Positions 59,270-64,000 of a stretch of 64,000 bases of DNA are shown piece after piece. The notes beneath the pieces are model-generated. The model saw nothing but the letters and a program-made list of their open reading frames with translations. It did not search any database and had not been told where the DNA came from. A program made the translations under genes and the position numbers. Position 1 is the first letter of the stretch. Every line of letters starts with the position of its first letter. Origin of the DNA: Medicago truncatula (taxonomy: Eukaryota > Streptophyta > Magnoliopsida > Fabales > Fabaceae). The stretch is taken from contig NC_053044.1 of the NCBI RefSeq assembly GCF_003473485.1, forward strand, positions 50,694,091-50,758,090. Direction: 5' to 3'.

Positions 59270-61445
59270 ACACTGTGTTTGGTAGAGGTGATTTATGACA
59301 GAGAGAAATAGATGAGAGAGAGAGATACAAGAGAAATGCTACATTCACCGTGTTTGGTTGAGAAGAGAAATAGAGAAGAGAGAGACAAAATAGATGGGTC
59401 CCACCACTTTTAGCTCTCTTCTCTCATATGCGAAGAAAGAGTGATGAAAGTGTTTTTTTTCCTTACTTTTCCATTTTTACCATCGTCACTGTCGATTGTT
59501 TCCTTTCTCATAACTTCATGTTAACAATATTAAATTTACGTACATTTTAGTTGAGAAAATTAAATGCATTTAGCTAATTAAAAATAAAAGATTAGATCAA
59601 ATTATAGAAAAAATGGGAAATTTTTTACGGTAATAAAAAGGGAACATAAAACTTAGTTATGCTTGCTAAACAGGTCTGGAGATTTCAGGTTAACCCTAGT
59701 GCTCTGGTTTCAAAATGCTACTAGGCTAAATATTATCCCAACACTGACATTTTACAGGCTACTATAGGATCTAATCCTAGTTTTGCTTGGAGGAGCATTT
59801 ATAACTCAAAATGGATTATTCAAAAAGGGTCCTGCTGGAGGATTGGTAATGGTCAGAATGTCAATATATGGGCAGATAATTGGATCCTCTCTCACCATAA
59901 TTTTAAAATTATCTCCCACTCTAGAGTCAACTCAGATTTAAGTATGGTTAAAGATCTTATTGATCATGAGAATAAGGAATGGAAAATTGATGTCCTTATT
60001 AACAATTTTTTGGCTATTGATATTCCAGCCATAGAACAGATTTCCATCATTAATACGAATCATAAAGATGAGTTAATGTGGATGTTTGAGCCTAAAGGGG
60101 GTTACACTGTCAAGAGTGGTTACACAGCCATTCAAACCTGGAAATCCAGAACAAATACATCTCCTACAACCAGTTTCAGTGATAATAAACTATGGAAGAA
60201 ACTTTGAAACCTTCATACCATACCTAGACATAAAAATTTATTATGGCGCATCTTGACTAACTCTTTACCTATCAGAAGCGAGTTGGAAAAAAGGGGTGTC
60301 AAATGTTCTCCCCTCTACCCAAGATGTAACATCAAAGTTGAGATCCTAGAACATGTCTTTATGACATGCCAGCACATCTCCAGAACCTGGTTTGGCTCTG
60401 CTTTAAATTTAAAAATCTTGGAGCAACCAATATCTAATTTATCAGATTGGATTGCTCATTCCATCCTTAATCTCAAGGAGGAAGTGAATATTCAAATAGC
60501 GTCCATTTTATACAATATTTGGCAAGCTCGGAATCAAGCTATTTTTGATGAAAAGTTCATACCTGAAGAGACAATCATAACTCGTTCCAGCTGCTGCATC
60601 AGTGAATTTCTCGCTGCCAACAATCCCGATCCAACTCAGATTGATTTGATCCCAAATCTTCCATCTAAACAACAACGCAAGACCCATCATAAATGGATTC
60701 CTCCAGCTCCGAACTACCTTAAAGCCAACAGCGACGCGAATCTCCAAGCTCTAGGATGGTGGGGTTTAGGAGCAGTGGTTCGAAATGATGAAGGTTTAGT
60801 AATGGCATCTGCTTCGTGGAGAATGAAGGGATCTGAAGATGTTATACTAGCCGAAACTTTTGCTCTTTATCGCACTATTGATTTGGCTCTTGATTGTGGT
60901 TTCAGAAGGATAATGTTTGAGGTAGATAACGAACAGTTGGTTCGTCTGATTCATAATGACAATAGTGAAGATAGATCTTATCTAGGAAAGCTTATAATAT
61001 GAAATCCGGTCTCTCCAATCAAAGTTTGACATGTGGTCTCTTAAGCATATAGATAAAATTGTAATGGGCTGGCCCATAAAATGGCTCAGATTGCCCACTC
61101 CGATCCAAACAAAATATGGATGGAGGAGGTGCCTTTTGAGGCCACTAAGGTGTATTTTAGTGATATTTCCAATTAATAATATTCAGTCTTTTATTCCAAA
61201 AAAAAAAAATCATATAAAAATCTTAAAAGATTGTACTTAGTGTAAATATATTAATTTTTAATAAAAGGATATTTTTGTCTTTTTACAAATTAAACACGCT
61301 TCTCTCTCTCATATTTCTCTTCTCTTTGTTTTAAACCAAACAATACCTCAAATCTACTCTATTTCTCATTTATTTTTCTCTTCATATAATCTCTCTCACC
61401 TATTTCTCTCTTTTCACTTTCTTTTCGCACCCAAACACACCCTTA
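59270..61445. mobile_element. Foldback element interrupted by a LINE
   Basis: The left part has GTGTTTGGTAGAGGTGA and AGAGAGAAATAGATGAGAGA, and again GTGTTTGGTTGAGAAGAGAA. The right part (61300-61445) has the inverse: CTCTCACCTATTTCTCTCTT and ACCCAAACACACCCTTA. The LINE tail at 59650-61209 lies between the arms, so it probably inserted into the MITE. Confidence 0.65.
59650..61209 (+). pseudogene. 5'-truncated LINE: zf-RVT and RNase H domain with poly(A)
   Basis: The plus strand reads AKQVWRFQVNPSALV, SFAWRSIYNSKWIIQKGSCW, then the zf-RVT region (GGYTVKSGYTAI, RHKNLLWRILTNSLPIRSEL, EHVFMTC). The RNase H domain follows in the 249-codon frame 60253-61002. Its catalytic acids seem present: D in ANSDAN, E in ILAETFAL and D in EVDNEQ. 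Stops at about 59728 and 60205 and a break after LGKLII kill the frame. A run of A at about 61199-61209 marks the 3' end. The 5' part, with endonuclease and reverse transcriptase, is missing. Confidence 0.82.
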
Positions 61446-62866
61446 GAGTTGATCTCATCTTGTCAAAATGAAAACATTTGTCGAGTAAGAATCATAGAGA
61501 TGCGACTTTACTTATCCATATTTTGAAAGTTAAGTAAACACAATCAAAACACATGAAAATTTTCAAAAGTCAAAGGGACATCAACAAATTAAAATCTTAT
61601 TATTAACAACCAAAATAATTTCTTCCATATATAATCAATGGTAAAGAATTGTTGACGACGTTGGCTCGTATGGACTATAGATGGTCTCTTAAAACATCAA
61701 TTCATAATTATTTTTAGGATCAAAAGAATGAAAAAATTTATGATAGGCACATTAATCCCCTATCAAAATACAATACCAAGAAAAAAGTGACTCTAAAAAT
61801 TTTAAGCAGATTCATGGAGTACAAATTTAAAAAAAAAAATGAAAACAACAGTTGAATAAAGAAAAAAACATAACAAGGAAAACATAAAAACTTCAACACA
61901 AACATAAAAAAACATCATGTTTTCAATTCATGTTATTATTATTTTTGACAGATTTTCAACTCATTATTAGTATAGGTGCACAATTTCACGTTGCATTACC
62001 AAATATTTTTGGGATATGAAAAACTTACATAAAATAAAAGAAGGTTGGTTAATTAAAAAATAATAAAGAGTCTCCTCGTCCTCCCACCCCCTCCTTTCAA
62101 AGGTAACAAAACAAAACCTTTACTTCAACGACGATTTCCGGTGGCGCTTAATTAACTCAATCCAAATTCTTGAATTAATCAGTCTCGATGTTTGTTTTAT
62201 ATGAGTTGACTCTCAAAGACAAAATTTAATATTTAGTTGATAGATGCAGTATGTATATTTAGCGTCTGATACGTCTTAAATAAAATTATCTTTTATATTT
62301 TTTTTAAATAAAATTATGTCGTCAATTAAAATTACATGAGTTTATTTTAAAATTGAAAAAATTACCGTAAAATAATTTGTTTTAAAAAAAAAATCAAACT
62401 AATCCATCGAAATTAACACAAAAAAATTATACACAAGATCTTGAGAAAAGCATACTTCAAAGTTTCAAGTCAAACCGACACCACCAAATCAAACCAAATG
62501 GATTAATTACATCAAATAGTTGATTATCATTTTATGTGTTTTTTTTTTTTTATGAAAATTGTTTCTCATCTGTTGTTGATATAAACTTAGCTAGTTGTTT
62601 ACACAATGCACATCCATTTTTATCTTATATATGCTGAATACAATCAAGAACCATCGATATGTCTTAGTAAAAAAAAAAAAAATGATGACATGGGAACTTA
62701 GATAAAGACATGTTATTTGTATCCATAAGTCATATATCAATATGTAAATATTGAAATTGTTAGGTTAAATATATTTATGGCGTTTTAAATTTGAAACTAA
62801 AGTCTTCCAATTATTTGTGCGAGTTTTATGTGGTATCTGCGAGTATGTTTATGAAAAAATAGAGTA
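61446..62866. other. Intergenic, nothing recognised
   Basis: AT-rich; no gene, RNA or repeat ends that I can support. Confidence 0.45.
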
Positions 62867-63705
62867 TTATTTTTTCCACTCTATAGGATTCTAATGCGCT
62901 CTGTGTTTTTTTAAAAATGTCCTTGAAGTTTTCGGATTTCATAATTCGGAATGGTGTTTTCCTTTGTTATAGGGTGAAAAATGGAGTTATGGATTTTTCC
63001 GGATTTTGTAATCCGGAAACTTAAAAAAATAAGGCGCGTTACATGATGTTTCCGGATTACATAATCCGAAAACCTCCTAAACACCCTTTTTTTAAGGTAA
63101 AATAGTTCGGATTATATAATCCGAACTGTATCAGCACAAATCCTAAACATATTTGTAACATGTATAGCCATTTTAGGACAATATTAATATTCTAACTCTT
63201 ATCCTTTTGTTTTGGGTCATTGTTACATGTTCTTAGTCAAAAATCGAGTTTTCGGGCTACTTGATCGGATTGTTCTGAAACTTTCCCAAAAAAATCAGAA
63301 AAAATTCAAGGATCATGACTCCCATAGAAGGGACTTCTTACGGGACTCTGCCCCTCAAAATCCAAAATTCCATTGTTTAGACCCATTTTTCATTTTTTAA
63401 TTATTCATATTCTCAGAAAAATCTGAAAAAAATTTGCATTAGTTTTATTTGATTTTTAGAATTTTTTGTGGTATTTTTATGATTTTATTTGACAGGTTTT
63501 TAACATTTTTTTGTAGTTTTTAAAAGCAAAACTCAAAACTGTTGAAATATGAGAGATTCCGATGACTGATTATATATAAGAATTGTCCGGATTATAAAAT
63601 TCGAAATAGTAAACATGATTCCAGATTATGAAATCTGGAAACCTCAAGAACATTTTTGAAAAAAACGCAGGGGCGCGAAAGTCCTATAGAGTGGGAAAAG
63701 TAATT
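62867..63705. mobile_element. Large foldback element with serial palindromes
   Basis: Long inverted ends: TTTCCACTCTATAGGA on the left, TCCTATAGAGTGGGAAAA on the right, continuing for about 70 bp through TTTAAAAATGTCCTTGA and its inverse. Inside are at least six TTCCGGATT-N4-AATCCGGAA type palindromes, including a perfect 22-bp one at 63105-63126. No transposase; the open frame at 63212-63400 is not recognised. Confidence 0.8.
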
Positions 63706-64000
63706 CTCAAAAATATATATGTACTATTTGTTAAAGTTTGTTAAAATTTGCAGAGTGACCTCATTGTCTTATCTCTCAACAAACTCAATTTATTTTAGAT
63801 TTTTTTCTTTAATTAATATCATTGGCAATGTACCAAATTATTCTTTACTTAATATTTGAAACGGAAATGATATTGATTATGGCTCACGACACGAAGCCTT
63901 CACGATTTCGCTAGACCTCCCGTGTATTCTTCCCAAGAGGAAATTGTGATTGGTTTGTTTCCTGCTCGGACGATTTTGCGATGCTCCCTTTCAGGATATA
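63706..64000. other. Window end, more GC-rich; possible next gene or element edge
   Basis: From about 63870 the composition changes (CTCACGACACGAAGCC, CCTGCTCGGACG). No complete frame can be assigned before the window ends. Confidence 0.3.

Noticed and set aside
60253-61002. 249-codon frame as a host RNase H gene
   Set aside because: It continues from LINE zinc-binding sequence, has no start context, and is followed by a poly(A) tail, so it is retrotransposon-derived.
1-64000. CRISPR array, bacterial operon or viral gene set
   Set aside because: Intron-rich plant genes throughout; no regularly spaced repeats with unique spacers and no bacterial gene organisation.

Overview
The window is AT-rich plant nuclear DNA from a dicot, most likely a legume close to Medicago. 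The evidence is short exons with plant-type introns, A3-type cyclins, a MIKC*-type MADS-box gene, type-B response regulators, an NRAMP3/4-like transporter, Stowaway-like and other foldback MITEs, tRNA-derived SINE pieces and decayed plant LINEs. The species is inferred from family knowledge; no search was run. Genes were built by hand from splice signals, reading phase and comparison between paralogs inside the window.

Layout. (1) About 2.9-28.3 kb holds five A3-type cyclin genes: three on the minus strand (2942-4548, 9351-11537, 14189-15920) and two on the plus strand (19457-20950, 26418-28338). All keep the same exon phases and mostly identical internal exon lengths (233, 76, 77, 34, 150, 135 nt). 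They differ in informative ways: one lost its first intron, one lost the N-terminal destruction-box region, one has a C-terminal extension, and both plus-strand copies share two GC-AG introns. (2) A MIKC* MADS-box gene (29964-32225, minus) follows cyclin 5. A broken piece of the same gene (about 21430-22125) follows cyclin 4, so cyclin and MADS gene were duplicated together as one unit. (3) Two short type-B response regulators (35414-37154 and 41201-42536, minus) have receiver domains that are altered in different catalytic residues. (4) About 43.6-44.8 kb holds a telo-box promoter, a 95-nt-arm inverted repeat and a pseudogene piece resembling NPR3/NPR4, cut by a MITE. (5) A complete NRAMP metal transporter lies at 50878-55125 (plus). 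(6) The rest is intergenic DNA full of decayed LINE pieces, MITEs, SINE pieces, microsatellites and local tandem duplications. It ends with an 840-bp foldback element that carries a series of short palindromes (62.87-63.70 kb).

Working together. The cyclins should bind CDKs around S phase, and E2F-like motifs lie upstream of four of the five. The type-B regulators belong to the cytokinin phosphorelay, the MADS protein is of a class known mainly from pollen and gametophytes, and NRAMP3/4 proteins export iron and manganese from the vacuole. Nothing in the sequence shows that these genes form one pathway; the layout is best explained by tandem and segmental duplication. I see no system that I would call wholly new. 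The most interesting points are the duplicated cyclin-MADS unit, the repeated GT-to-GC donor changes, the paired receiver-domain lesions, and the long hairpin beside a telo-box promoter.
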